This document shows, piece after piece, positions 52,135-60,931 of a stretch of DNA of 64,000 bases. Under the pieces are notes generated by a model. That model had not been told where the DNA came from. It worked only from the letters and a program-made list of their open reading frames with translations, and ran no database searches. A program made the translations under genes and the position numbers. The DNA lies in the NCBI GenBank assembly GCA_041920505.1, contig JBHGXV010000048.1:1-64000 (forward strand), in the 5' to 3' direction. Each line of letters opens with the position of its first letter. Positions within the stretch are counted from its first letter, which is position 1. The DNA is from JBHGXV01 sp041920505. GTDB lineage: Bacteria > Bacillota > Bacilli > Brevibacillales > Brevibacillaceae.

Positions 52135-55100
52135 AACGGGCATTAAAGGCACTTCTTGCCAGTGTGGTTCTGGCAACCGCAGCTCTTCCTGCCCTGCCGG
52201 TACAGGCAGCTTCGCCGGATTACAACGGATATGGATACCCGTATGGAACGGATAACATCACGGTAAAAGGTGACTTGACCAAATCGGGATTAGATCCTGA
52301 TGATAATGAACGTCCGGCGAGAGCACTCTGGCACACCTCCCTGTTTCAAAACAAAATCGTCGGAGAAGCGCCCAAAAATAGCCTCAACGGAGAACAGTTT
52401 GACCTCCAGCCGGATTTTTCTAAAGGGGATACCGAGTGGCGGTTCAGCGGCAAAGAGGGGTACTACTTAGTTCCGAAGATTCAATCGGTGGTACAAGACA
52501 TTGCCCAAAGAGCTAACGGCAACCCGACGTTTGTCTGGCAACAGGTCAACAACTTGGAGCCACCGGTTAAGTTGTATTGGGTGAACGGTAAGGAATGGAT
52601 CGACTTCGGCAGCATCGTCACCCTGAGCGGCGGAGGAAACCCCAACCAGGTGCGCATTGCGCCGACCCCTCCGGATTCGTGGGAAGAAGAGTTTTTCCGC
52701 ACCACCTGGGAAACCACGCCGTGGCCGAAGATCAACACCGTCACCTTTAACGGAACTGGCGTCATCTCCAACGATACCGTTACCAACAACGGCTACGTGC
52801 TGACGGCAGGTAATCCCCTGACAGTCAATGTCACCGGCACCGCGTATGGAGCCTACGGAACCGATGCCAGCTCCAAAATCTACACGGACGGCAGCTTTTG
52901 TTCCGGCTGCACCTCGTCGACTTCGGGCGGAAAAACGACTACGCTGTCCTACTCGTTTACCATTTCGTCACCGACCATGCTTACCTTGGGGCAGCACACG
53001 GTGTCGTTTCAAATCGTCGACCGGTTCGCGCGCACGTCGGCCAAGCTGGATGTTACTTACAACGTGGTGGCCGCCGCAGGATGCGACCCGTCCAAATCCG
53101 GAACCAAGGCGACCGTCACCATCGGCGGCTCCAGCCAGCAGATGGCCAGCATGGGCGAGTATACGCTCCCCCAGGGAGGTGGAAACACCATCTCGCTGAC
53201 CTTCCCCAAGGCCGGGACGTTGAAAGTGGACGGGGCGGATGTAGGCACGGGTACCACGTTCAACAATATCCGGATCAGCGGTACCACTGTCCTCCGATAC
53301 GACTCCACGGACGGCACGCAGTGTTGGTTGAAGGATTTTCACTACACGCCGCCCACAGGGCCAGAGTGCGATCCCAATTCCGATTCGATCAAGCTGGATG
53401 TGGACATGTTGGGAGGATCAACTGTCAATGATTTAAGCAGCGGAGGAACCTACGTCCTTGACAAAGACGTGTTTGAGCTGGATTTTACCGCGCCGAAAAA
53501 AGGTTCATTCTACGTGGACGGCAGCACAACGCCGATGAAATCCGGCACCACCACGTTTTCGCTGCCGGTCAGCTACCGCACCGATGTGAAAGTGAAATAC
53601 ACCAGTGACGATGGAATGAATTGCTGGACGAAGTATTTCACCTGGGACACGGGAACGGGAAGCTGTCCGAAATATTACCTCTATCCCGGAGCGCAACAGT
53701 TGTCCAACGGCGAATCCGTCACCGTCCCGCAGTATGGGAGCCTGGACATTCGGGCCAGCTACATTGACGAAGAAGGCACCAAAAAAGACGCGTTTTTGCT
53801 CTGGCATATCACCAAACCGGACGGATCGACATATGAATACCGATGGACGCGGGATGACAAGTGGGAGTCATATACGACCGAACGGTTGCTGATCCCAGAC
53901 CTGTATTTCAAGATGTTGCAGATCGGGAGCAATCCGCGAAAGTTTGTCGACTTTGTTTTTGATCAGGTGGGCACCTACACCATCACCACCAACCAGAGTG
54001 AATACGACCGATGGATAGACTGTTCGCCTTGGCAGATCACCGTAGTCGTCAAAGCGCTTGATTGTTCCGACGTGACCGTACAAGCGTTGGTCAATTCCAG
54101 CAGCTTCGATGATCCCGTACCATTCTCCGGCGGCAGTGGTACGGCGAGCGACCCGTACAAACTCAACCTGACGGCGGGACAGGAAAACTATGTTGAAATC
54201 CATACGTATCTGAACGGAGGCACGAACGGGATCTCTTCGGATTATACGTGGAAGGAAAATGGAACCGAGATCGATTCCGATAACGTGCACGTCTTTACCG
54301 ACACCGATATAGGAACGTGGCTGCTCGTAATCGAATCCGACCTTGGCGACGGACATTTAACGTGTACAAAGTACGTGCAGATCACTATTGGCGAGCAGGA
54401 AGTGGATTGTTTCAAGGTATCTTTTAGCGCCAAGGTAAAAGGCGGAACCGTTGCCGTCACGTCGACCGGCAGTGACACCTTCTCGATCCGGATGCAACCC
54501 GGACAGACCAACGATTTGTCCGTCACAGCCATGTATGACAAGGCCACAGCGGGAGTTACGGCGACCTGGACGCTGACGGGGGGTAGCATCGGTACGCGAA
54601 CAGTGAGCGGCAATCCGTTCACGCAGACGTTTACCGACAGTGGCAACGCCACCTATACCCTGAGTGTCGATGTCAAAGTCAACGGCAAAACCACGTGTAC
54701 GAAGACGATCACCATCCAGTTGAGCGCCATCACCTGTTCTGACCTGCATATCATGTTCGCCACGGATAGCGACGATTGGAAAGGGATTCCGCGTGGCTCC
54801 AAACAGACACTGACGGGCAGCACCGCTGATTTTGGCGTCATCATTTCGGATATGCCAACGATGGATGACAGTCGCCATGACATGAGGGGAACCTGGACGA
54901 CGTCGCCTAATATCCCGAACGACTCGCCGCAGCCGGACACATCGTTTGGAGGCTACGGGGTAGAACCTGGAACGTACACCATCACCTTTACGGTAGACGA
55001 CCCCAAGTACCCGATGCTCCAGGGATGTACGCTTTCGTTTACGGTGGAGATCAAAGCGCCTGTCGGCGGATGCAACGGTGTTTACCTCCACATGTACGAC

Positions 55101-56660
55101 ACCTACAAAGGGGACTTCACTTTAAACATCGCCAACGGAAGCACGCTAGTCTTCCCGGTGGACAAGGTGGACGAGATCGACTTTGCGCTGCTTGACACAC
55201 CTGATAGGATTAACGGAGCAACTCCTGTGTACGCCACCTGGACGGGGGAGTTGCCCAACGGACTTCCACCGGACGTGCAAGCCCTCGGGTACCAGATGAT
55301 AAATGTCGGCCCCGGCACATACCACATCAAGGGCACAGTCATAAACCGCCAGGCATTGTCAGTCAAGCTAAGGACGGCTGCGGCGGCAGCGGGATGTACG
55401 TTTTCGGTCACGGTCATCGTCGGCAAGAACCAGCCACCACCGCCGTGCGATACGTGCAATCCAGGAGGCGGAAAAGACGGCGGCAAGATGAACATCCGCA
55501 TCTACGACTCCGACAACCGGCTGCTGACCGGGCCGTCGGATGGTGTGTGGGAGCGGGAACCGGCGAGAATCGAAGTCACCATTGACCAGTCGAAGATCCA
55601 AGCCGCGTTTGCCACCATCAATGCGGAAATTGCGGCCGCTATCGAGAGGAAAAAAGCGGAGCTTACTGCCCGATACCCGGCCCCGGATTATCAGGAGGTT
55701 GTGGTGACGGCCGTGCCATCCGCCTGGGACGCCGCAACCAACCCGCAAACAGATTGGCCTTCATCCGTCAGGCTTGCCGTCAACGGCCCCGGCGGCACCC
55801 AGGTTTTCACCTTGAATCCGAAAAACGAAACACAATCACACACCTATACCGGGACGACGATTCCCACCCAGACCACTTGGAGGCAACGCCTGCAGCCGGG
55901 AAGCTACATGGTTGCGGTCGATCCGTTCCAGATTACCGTCTCCTACCGCGTTGTCTTTGAGGTTTCGTATCAAGCATGTGAATCCAAAAGCCCGGGCATT
56001 GATCCGGAAACGGGTGAACCCTTGCCGCCTGTACAGGTGTGCAGCCCGGGAAGCGACACTGACGAAATCAGCGGCATGTATACCATCGATGTACAGGGAG
56101 ACCAGACGTCATTCGAGGTGTTTGAGCCCAACGCGAAAGGGGGAATCGCCCACACGGCCGAGTGGCAGGAGTATCATGCACGCGACCGGTATCCGTCCAG
56201 TCAGCCGAACGATTTTTACGCCGGAGAGCGCATTTTGGTCCGGGTACAGTTGGAAGAGCGGCACAAACATCCGGTAAGCGGCAAATTTCCGCGGATTGTG
56301 TCGGCCACGTCCTGGATGTACGAGTCCGGTCGGCAAGCGGATGTGTTGTCATCCACTCTGCCGCTTCAGAGCGCAGGCGGCACGTTGTGGACGGGGCCAA
56401 TGCATTCTGTCCCGAAACTGGGACTGCGGGAAAACGGGGTGGATACACCGCTGATGGGCGATAAGCAGCGAGGTCTGAAAAAAGACGGACAGTACGCCGT
56501 TTACTTTGCCGTGCAGTTTGGCTTTGGGGCACAAAAAGGGTTTCTCTACCCCAACAAGACCGTTTCAACCGGGCACCCGGAAGCGGATTATAAAGTGCCG
56601 TTGCACATTATCGCCAATGCGTGGGAGCGTCAGGGCATCCGCAATCACACGACCCATTGA
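52131..56660 (+). CDS. giant exported protein with seven cysteine-bracketed modules
   Basis: 1509 residues with a signal peptide (ALLASVVLATAALPALPVQA). Residues about 30-315 are a unique head. From 318 on, seven beta-rich modules each open and close with a Cys: 318-398, 413-498, 512-631, 645-745, 760-856, 869-966 and 981-1089. Only 13-15 residues separate each closing Cys from the next opening one. Closings read QCWLKDF, NCWTKYF, LTCTKYV, TTCTKTI, GCTLSF, GCTFSV. A CDTCNPGGGKDGG hinge (1106-1118) leads to a 390-residue C-terminal part. Ig-like architecture; family not recognised. Overlaps the upstream gene by 4 bases. Confidence 0.85.
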   Translation: MKRALKALLASVVLATAALPALPVQAASPDYNGYGYPYGTDNITVKGDLTKSGLDPDDNERPARALWHTSLFQNKIVGEAPKNSLNGEQFDLQPDFSKGDTEWRFSGKEGYYLVPKIQSVVQDIAQRANGNPTFVWQQVNNLEPPVKLYWVNGKEWIDFGSIVTLSGGGNPNQVRIAPTPPDSWEEEFFRTTWETTPWPKINTVTFNGTGVISNDTVTNNGYVLTAGNPLTVNVTGTAYGAYGTDASSKIYTDGSFCSGCTSSTSGGKTTTLSYSFTISSPTMLTLGQHTVSFQIVDRFARTSAKLDVTYNVVAAAGCDPSKSGTKATVTIGGSSQQMASMGEYTLPQGGGNTISLTFPKAGTLKVDGADVGTGTTFNNIRISGTTVLRYDSTDGTQCWLKDFHYTPPTGPECDPNSDSIKLDVDMLGGSTVNDLSSGGTYVLDKDVFELDFTAPKKGSFYVDGSTTPMKSGTTTFSLPVSYRTDVKVKYTSDDGMNCWTKYFTWDTGTGSCPKYYLYPGAQQLSNGESVTVPQYGSLDIRASYIDEEGTKKDAFLLWHITKPDGSTYEYRWTRDDKWESYTTERLLIPDLYFKMLQIGSNPRKFVDFVFDQVGTYTITTNQSEYDRWIDCSPWQITVVVKALDCSDVTVQALVNSSSFDDPVPFSGGSGTASDPYKLNLTAGQENYVEIHTYLNGGTNGISSDYTWKENGTEIDSDNVHVFTDTDIGTWLLVIESDLGDGHLTCTKYVQITIGEQEVDCFKVSFSAKVKGGTVAVTSTGSDTFSIRMQPGQTNDLSVTAMYDKATAGVTATWTLTGGSIGTRTVSGNPFTQTFTDSGNATYTLSVDVKVNGKTTCTKTITIQLSAITCSDLHIMFATDSDDWKGIPRGSKQTLTGSTADFGVIISDMPTMDDSRHDMRGTWTTSPNIPNDSPQPDTSFGGYGVEPGTYTITFTVDDPKYPMLQGCTLSFTVEIKAPVGGCNGVYLHMYDTYKGDFTLNIANGSTLVFPVDKVDEIDFALLDTPDRINGATPVYATWTGELPNGLPPDVQALGYQMINVGPGTYHIKGTVINRQALSVKLRTAAAAAGCTFSVTVIVGKNQPPPPCDTCNPGGGKDGGKMNIRIYDSDNRLLTGPSDGVWEREPARIEVTIDQSKIQAAFATINAEIAAAIERKKAELTARYPAPDYQEVVVTAVPSAWDAATNPQTDWPSSVRLAVNGPGGTQVFTLNPKNETQSHTYTGTTIPTQTTWRQRLQPGSYMVAVDPFQITVSYRVVFEVSYQACESKSPGIDPETGEPLPPVQVCSPGSDTDEISGMYTIDVQGDQTSFEVFEPNAKGGIAHTAEWQEYHARDRYPSSQPNDFYAGERILVRVQLEERHKHPVSGKFPRIVSATSWMYESGRQADVLSSTLPLQSAGGTLWTGPMHSVPKLGLRENGVDTPLMGDKQRGLKKDGQYAVYFAVQFGFGAQKGFLYPNKTVSTGHPEADYKVPLHIIANAWERQGIRNHTTH

Positions 56661-56719
56661 ATATTTTTTTGCGCCCCCCTCTGTCTTTTTTTACCGTGAA
56701 AGGCAAGGGGGGATTTTTT

Positions 56720-59110
56720 ATGAAACAGGTCAAGGTGCTGATCAGCCTGCTGATGTTTGTCGTCGTGGCCATAACTCCGGCGCTTGAGGCTTGGAGCCAA
56801 CCGATACGCCCCGACAACGGAAGCATAACCGAACAAGAAGTGAATCCGCATTCGTCAGACCCTGCGGAAAACGAGGAGTACCAATCGGATGACCAGAAGC
56901 CAAAGGCAGCGTCGGGAGCGGGGATTACCGAGATTGAACCGAATGACACGCCGGAGAAGGCGGACTACCTTGGTCCGGAGCGGGACGCCTATGGGAAAAT
57001 ACAGAAGAGCGGAGACGTTGACTACTGGAAATACCGTGCAACCCGTAACGCGGCGTTGAGCGTATGGTTGTCACAAATTCCTAACGGGCAAGATTATGAC
57101 CTTTATGTATATAATGATGAGAAGAAGGAATTGGCAAAATCAGAAAAAACCGGATCTGCTGACGAATTTATCGAAAGCGTCATGACGGAAAAAGGAAAAT
57201 GGTACTTTTTTGCCGTTCGGGCCAAAAAGGGGAGCGTGGACGGGAAAAATCCCTATCGCCTGAAATTGGAGTACACATCGTCAGGCCAGCAGATCGCGCC
57301 GGATTCATTTGAGCCCAACAACACGGTGCAGACGGCCAAGGAAATCCCCGCAGGGATCGCCCAGGAAGCGACGATTCATCAGGCTAACGATGTTGATTAC
57401 TACAAATTTTTGGTCAAGCTCAGTTCTACCATTACCGTCTCGATGACCGGCATTCCGGAAGGCATGGATCTGGATCTCTATCTGTTGGACAAGGATCGCA
57501 GGCAGGTAGCCAAGTCGGAACACGGCAAAAACCAGGACGAACAAGTCGTGTATAACGGTGACCCTGGCACCTATTATGTGAAGGTGGTGATGAACAAGCG
57601 CTCCACACTGGTTGACAACAGGTACAAATTAAACGTCAACCTGAAGACGATCCCGATCATTCTTGTCCCTGGGATCGGCGGTTCGCGGCTGAACAGGCTG
57701 ATTCCAGGTAATATGGTGGAGCAGGCCTGGCTAAAGGTCGGTAATATCCTAAATGTTGTTAATATTGCTACTTTTAACGCCCGTCTCCGGGAAAATTTAC
57801 GGCTCATGCCTGCTGCTTCGGACAGCGACAAGGTGATCCCTTATTCCCAAGGAGCGATCATTGTTCCCGATATGGACAGAGAGGGTTTGAACGCAATTGA
57901 ATACCTGTCCGACGACAGTTTTTCAATTCACGAAAAATCCGAAGAATTTTACAGCATGGTCCAAAATCTGAACCAGTTGGGGTACGGTTCGGGTGAACTT
58001 TTGTTTGGCTATCCGTACGATTGGCGATTGAGCTCTACAGATACTGCTGTGGGGTTGAAAAACTGGATTGACTACGCTTTGAGAGCAACAGGAGCCCAAC
58101 AGGTTCAGTTAATAGTTCACAGCATGGGGGGACTGGTGGCCAGAGAGGCACTGTTGGCCTATCCCGACTATCAGCGTAAAGTGAAACGGATTATTTACAT
58201 GGGGACGCCGTTTCTGGGGTCGCCACGGGCGTACCAGGCCATCAAATTGGGCTACGACTTTGGGATTTGGATCATGCAGAATGAAACTGGCAAGCTGATT
58301 GCCCAATACTCTCCGGCCGTCTACGAACTGTTGCCGTCCAGGGAATACGTAAGAAAAAACCCGTTTCTCTATGTGAACAAAAACGGGATGCCTGTGCCGC
58401 TTTCGAATGAAGCTTATTTCGATCAACAACTGGGACTGACCCATCCTCCGCTCGTCAAGCTGGGCGACAGAAACCACACGAGATGGGACGCCAGAACATT
58501 GCGGGTGCAGCAATACGTGATTATCGGCAATGGAGTGGAAACACTCGCGGGGTACCGGGTGGATGAGGATGGCACCTTTATCCCGTTTATTCTGAATGGC
58601 GACGGTACAGTTCCGTTGACCAGCGCGGAGCATTCGGCAGGGGATATTGCGAAACGGTACTATACGATTGAAGACCATGCAGGATTGCCCAAAGACAAAT
58701 ACGTCATCCGGCAGGTCGCCCAGCTTTTGCAGGGAAACGAAGCCTATCAGGAAGGGATGACGGATCATCCACTGAAAAGCATTAAAATGGATTATGTCTT
58801 GATCTACCGCAAGGATCATACACTTCCTGTTCTCAATCTGGCCAGAGGAAACGAGGTGTACCGCACAGGTGACATAGAAGCGGATGAACCGAGAACATTC
58901 CGGGTCGAATACCACGGGAACGTGATCCTCGTTGATTTGAGTCAAGGAAACGGACCGCTAACCATTCAGAAAGATCGTCAAATGATGTCGGCAGATACCA
59001 AAAGTTCGGATCTGGTGATTGAACGTCATACGTCAGGCGAGGATATCAGCCAGCGTGAACAGGTTAAGCGATACGTTCCGCTCGGTGAAGGGGTATGGCA
59101 AATCAAATAA
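56720..59110 (+). CDS. exported lipase/acyltransferase with two PPC domains (LCAT fold)
   Basis: 796 residues. Signal peptide (LISLLMFVVVAITPALEAWS), an acidic linker, then two pre-peptidase C-terminal (PPC) domains at about 65-180 (ITEIEPNDTPEKADYLG, DVDYWKYRA) and 194-305 (DSFEPNNTVQTAKEIPAGIA, DVDYYKFLV). From 311 there is an alpha/beta hydrolase of the LCAT type (IPIILVPGIGGSRLNRL, YPYDWRLS). Likely triad: Ser468 in IVHSMGGLVAREAL, Asp628 in NGDGTVPLTSAEHSAG, His653 in IEDHAGLPKDK. Acts outside the cell on lipids or esters; substrate unknown. ATG 56720 follows gcaagggggga. Confidence 0.88.
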   Translation: MKQVKVLISLLMFVVVAITPALEAWSQPIRPDNGSITEQEVNPHSSDPAENEEYQSDDQKPKAASGAGITEIEPNDTPEKADYLGPERDAYGKIQKSGDVDYWKYRATRNAALSVWLSQIPNGQDYDLYVYNDEKKELAKSEKTGSADEFIESVMTEKGKWYFFAVRAKKGSVDGKNPYRLKLEYTSSGQQIAPDSFEPNNTVQTAKEIPAGIAQEATIHQANDVDYYKFLVKLSSTITVSMTGIPEGMDLDLYLLDKDRRQVAKSEHGKNQDEQVVYNGDPGTYYVKVVMNKRSTLVDNRYKLNVNLKTIPIILVPGIGGSRLNRLIPGNMVEQAWLKVGNILNVVNIATFNARLRENLRLMPAASDSDKVIPYSQGAIIVPDMDREGLNAIEYLSDDSFSIHEKSEEFYSMVQNLNQLGYGSGELLFGYPYDWRLSSTDTAVGLKNWIDYALRATGAQQVQLIVHSMGGLVAREALLAYPDYQRKVKRIIYMGTPFLGSPRAYQAIKLGYDFGIWIMQNETGKLIAQYSPAVYELLPSREYVRKNPFLYVNKNGMPVPLSNEAYFDQQLGLTHPPLVKLGDRNHTRWDARTLRVQQYVIIGNGVETLAGYRVDEDGTFIPFILNGDGTVPLTSAEHSAGDIAKRYYTIEDHAGLPKDKYVIRQVAQLLQGNEAYQEGMTDHPLKSIKMDYVLIYRKDHTLPVLNLARGNEVYRTGDIEADEPRTFRVEYHGNVILVDLSQGNGPLTIQKDRQMMSADTKSSDLVIERHTSGEDISQREQVKRYVPLGEGVWQIK

Positions 59111-59124
59111 AGGGGAGGATATTG

Positions 59125-59424
59125 GTGATCGATGGCATCAAAGGAGTTTTTGAGTTTATGACGGAAAACGGCCTTTTTGCGATTGTGACGGTGTTTGCCC
59201 TGATTTTTTATGCGTTGGTCCGGCGGATTTGGGCAGCGGGGTTGTTTGCTTTTGTGGTGATGTTTATACTGTTTCCCTTTTCCATTACAGACGGACAGCA
59301 TTGGTTTGATTATGTCCCGCCTTCTTTCACGGCACTTGTCGCATTGTGTACAGCGTTATTGACCGTAGTTCTGCTGTTTATTGGCAGATTACTCGTCAAA
59401 GTGTTTGGCAAACGGGAATCCTAG
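59125..59424 (+). CDS. small membrane protein, last gene of the exported operon
   Basis: 99 residues from GTG 59125, 6 bases after ggggagg. Three transmembrane segments (LFAIVTVFALIFYALV, AAGLFAFVVMFILFPFSI, FTALVALCTALLTVVLLFIG) and a basic tail (KVFGKRES). Family not recognised. It starts 14 bases after the lipase stop, so is probably co-transcribed. Confidence 0.7.
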   Translation: MIDGIKGVFEFMTENGLFAIVTVFALIFYALVRRIWAAGLFAFVVMFILFPFSITDGQHWFDYVPPSFTALVALCTALLTVVLLFIGRLLVKVFGKRES

Positions 59425-59426
59425 GG

Positions 59427-59684
59427 TTACAGACGTCCGGGTGATTGGTTCACTTCAAATGAGGTCATGCTTTTCGGGTGACCGCCCAAGCTGGCTTCGT
59501 AGTTACTGGGGACACCCGTTTTCAGGCCGCCTGCTTCGGTGTCTTCCGCCTCTGCGGGAACAGCGTTGCGATCGGCGTAAGCATTGGACGCTACGATCTG
59601 ATCAAGTGCAGCAGCAGGGTACGGTTCCTGCAATTGACGTTCGCGGTTGAGCTGGATATCTGTTTCGCGCGGTCTGTCGGACAT
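59427..59684 (-). CDS. small hydrophilic protein of unknown function
   Basis: 85 residues, very polar (MSDRPRETDIQLNRERQLQE at the N-terminus; PSNYEASLGGHPKSMTSFEV near the end), with no Cys and no hydrophobic helix. The start at 59684 lies 9 bases after aaggaggc, a strong site. Composition is like small spore or stress proteins, but no family is recognised. It converges with the membrane gene just left, with only 2 bases between stops. Confidence 0.6.
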   Translation of the reverse strand: MSDRPRETDIQLNRERQLQEPYPAAALDQIVASNAYADRNAVPAEAEDTEAGGLKTGVPSNYEASLGGHPKSMTSFEVNQSPGRL

Positions 59685-59813
59685 GCTGCTCGCCTCCTTC
59701 CATACACACAGTTTTTCCGATATTCAACATTGTTACAGTTGGAAAATTGCGCAAGGGAATCAGCCGAAGTAGAATATAAGAACCGATGAATTTGCGCTGG
59801 AGGTTGGAGGTCG

Positions 59814-60314
59814 ATGGATTTGCTCAGCAATAAGAAGAACAGCGGCTTTACCATTATTAGTTCGAAAACGGAAGTCCACGGCGGCTACGGGCAAGGCGTG
59901 ATCGATTTGAGTTCGGTGGCTTCGGTGGTTATCGATGGAGATGAAGCGTATGTCGACATGGGAGCGATGCATGCCAAAAGCGCAGTGGAAAAAGGCATTA
60001 AGTGGACGGCTAACAAAGAAGAAGTGCCGAACGGCAAGCCGTACTGGGTGGTATGGGTAAGCGTTGACCGCAACGAGAAAGGACCGTATTACGCGGGCGT
60101 GACGGCGTGCTACATGGAGATCGACCGGGAAGCGCGGCGCGGATACAAGATTTTGGCCGATCACGTCAACCGGTTGGATTATTCGATGAAGCGGAGAATC
60201 ATGGTGTCTGAGCTGGATGAAACAAGCAAAAAGGCGCTGAAAAAGCTATTGATGGAACACAATCCGGCGATGTGGGAAAACTCGACGGACGAATTGAAGC
60301 AGGCGTTGGCCTAA
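59814..60314 (+). CDS. ywhD: YwhD-family protein
   Basis: 166 residues. Matches B. subtilis YwhD in plan: FTIISSKTEVHGGYGQGVID, DEAYVDMGAMHAKSAVEKGI and YWVVWVSVDRNEKGPYYAGV. Conserved in Bacillales beside pbpG and speE; function unknown. Start ATG 59814 is after ctggaggttggagg. Soluble. Confidence 0.93.
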   Translation: MDLLSNKKNSGFTIISSKTEVHGGYGQGVIDLSSVASVVIDGDEAYVDMGAMHAKSAVEKGIKWTANKEEVPNGKPYWVVWVSVDRNEKGPYYAGVTACYMEIDREARRGYKILADHVNRLDYSMKRRIMVSELDETSKKALKKLLMEHNPAMWENSTDELKQALA

Positions 60315-60363
60315 GCGGCGTTTTTCCAAAGTTGAACGGTGTGTGAACAAATTGTCAAATCAA

Positions 60364-60474
60364 TTGTACCGGGGGTTTAACTCAGGTAAACTATCCTTGC
60401 AACTGCATACGCGTTGTGTTACCAGGTCAGCAAACAGGGAAAGATGCCGTCATCTTTCTCTGTTTGTCTTTTTT
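60364..60474 (+). promoter_or_regulatory. Promoter followed closely by a terminator
   Basis: TTGTAC (60364-60369), 17 bases, TAAACT (60387-60392). About 40 bases later comes a full terminator: aaacagggaaagatg / catctttctctgttt (60432-60446 and 60451-60465), then gtctttttt. Could give a short RNA of about 75 nt, or an attenuated leader for the gene at 60551. The stem also serves ywhD. Confidence 0.55.
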
Positions 60475-60550
60475 CCCGGTTATCAACCGCTGCTTGCCGC
60501 GGCACACTTAGTCATGTACCGCCCATTCATCTCCAAAAGGGGTGTGCTGG

Positions 60551-60832
60551 ATGGAAACGACTGATCAATCGTTTGCGCAGCCGGACCGTCGCTCGGCGGA
60601 CACGGGCACAGACCATTATGCCCGTCATGGAGGCGTTCACTTCCGCAACAACGTGCCTCCCGAAGAAATCAACCGCTTTATTCGCCGGCTTCCCGCCGGC
60701 AAGCGGGAGAGTTTGTTCGAGGTGTTGGCTGAACTGGACAAGGCCGGACTGATTACCGTGGTCAACGACCATGTGTTTGCCGACGGTCATGGCGTGATTG
60801 GCGGAGGCGAGGAAGAGACTCGCGGCCAGTAG
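60551..60832 (+). CDS. small protein of unknown function
   Basis: 93 residues, start ATG 60551 7 bases after aaagggg. Reads METTDQSFAQPDRRSADTGT, then RHGGVHFRNNVPPEEINRFI and a helical FEVLAELDKAGLITVV part with a Gly/Glu tail. Looks soluble and partly helical. Not recognised. Preceded by the promoter-terminator unit and followed by a terminator. Confidence 0.6.
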   Translation: METTDQSFAQPDRRSADTGTDHYARHGGVHFRNNVPPEEINRFIRRLPAGKRESLFEVLAELDKAGLITVVNDHVFADGHGVIGGGEEETRGQ

Positions 60833-60855
60833 AACGGACTAGCCAATCAACAAAC

Positions 60856-60877
60856 AAAGGGCGGACATCCGCCCTTT
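60856..60877. terminator. Terminator between convergent genes
   Basis: aaagggcgga / tccgcccttt with a 2-base loop (60856-60865 and 60868-60877). Confidence 0.7.
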
Positions 60878-60931
60878 CCGTTTGCGTGCACCCTCGGCTT
60901 CGTCGTCACCCGAAAGCCTGGAGATCACCGG

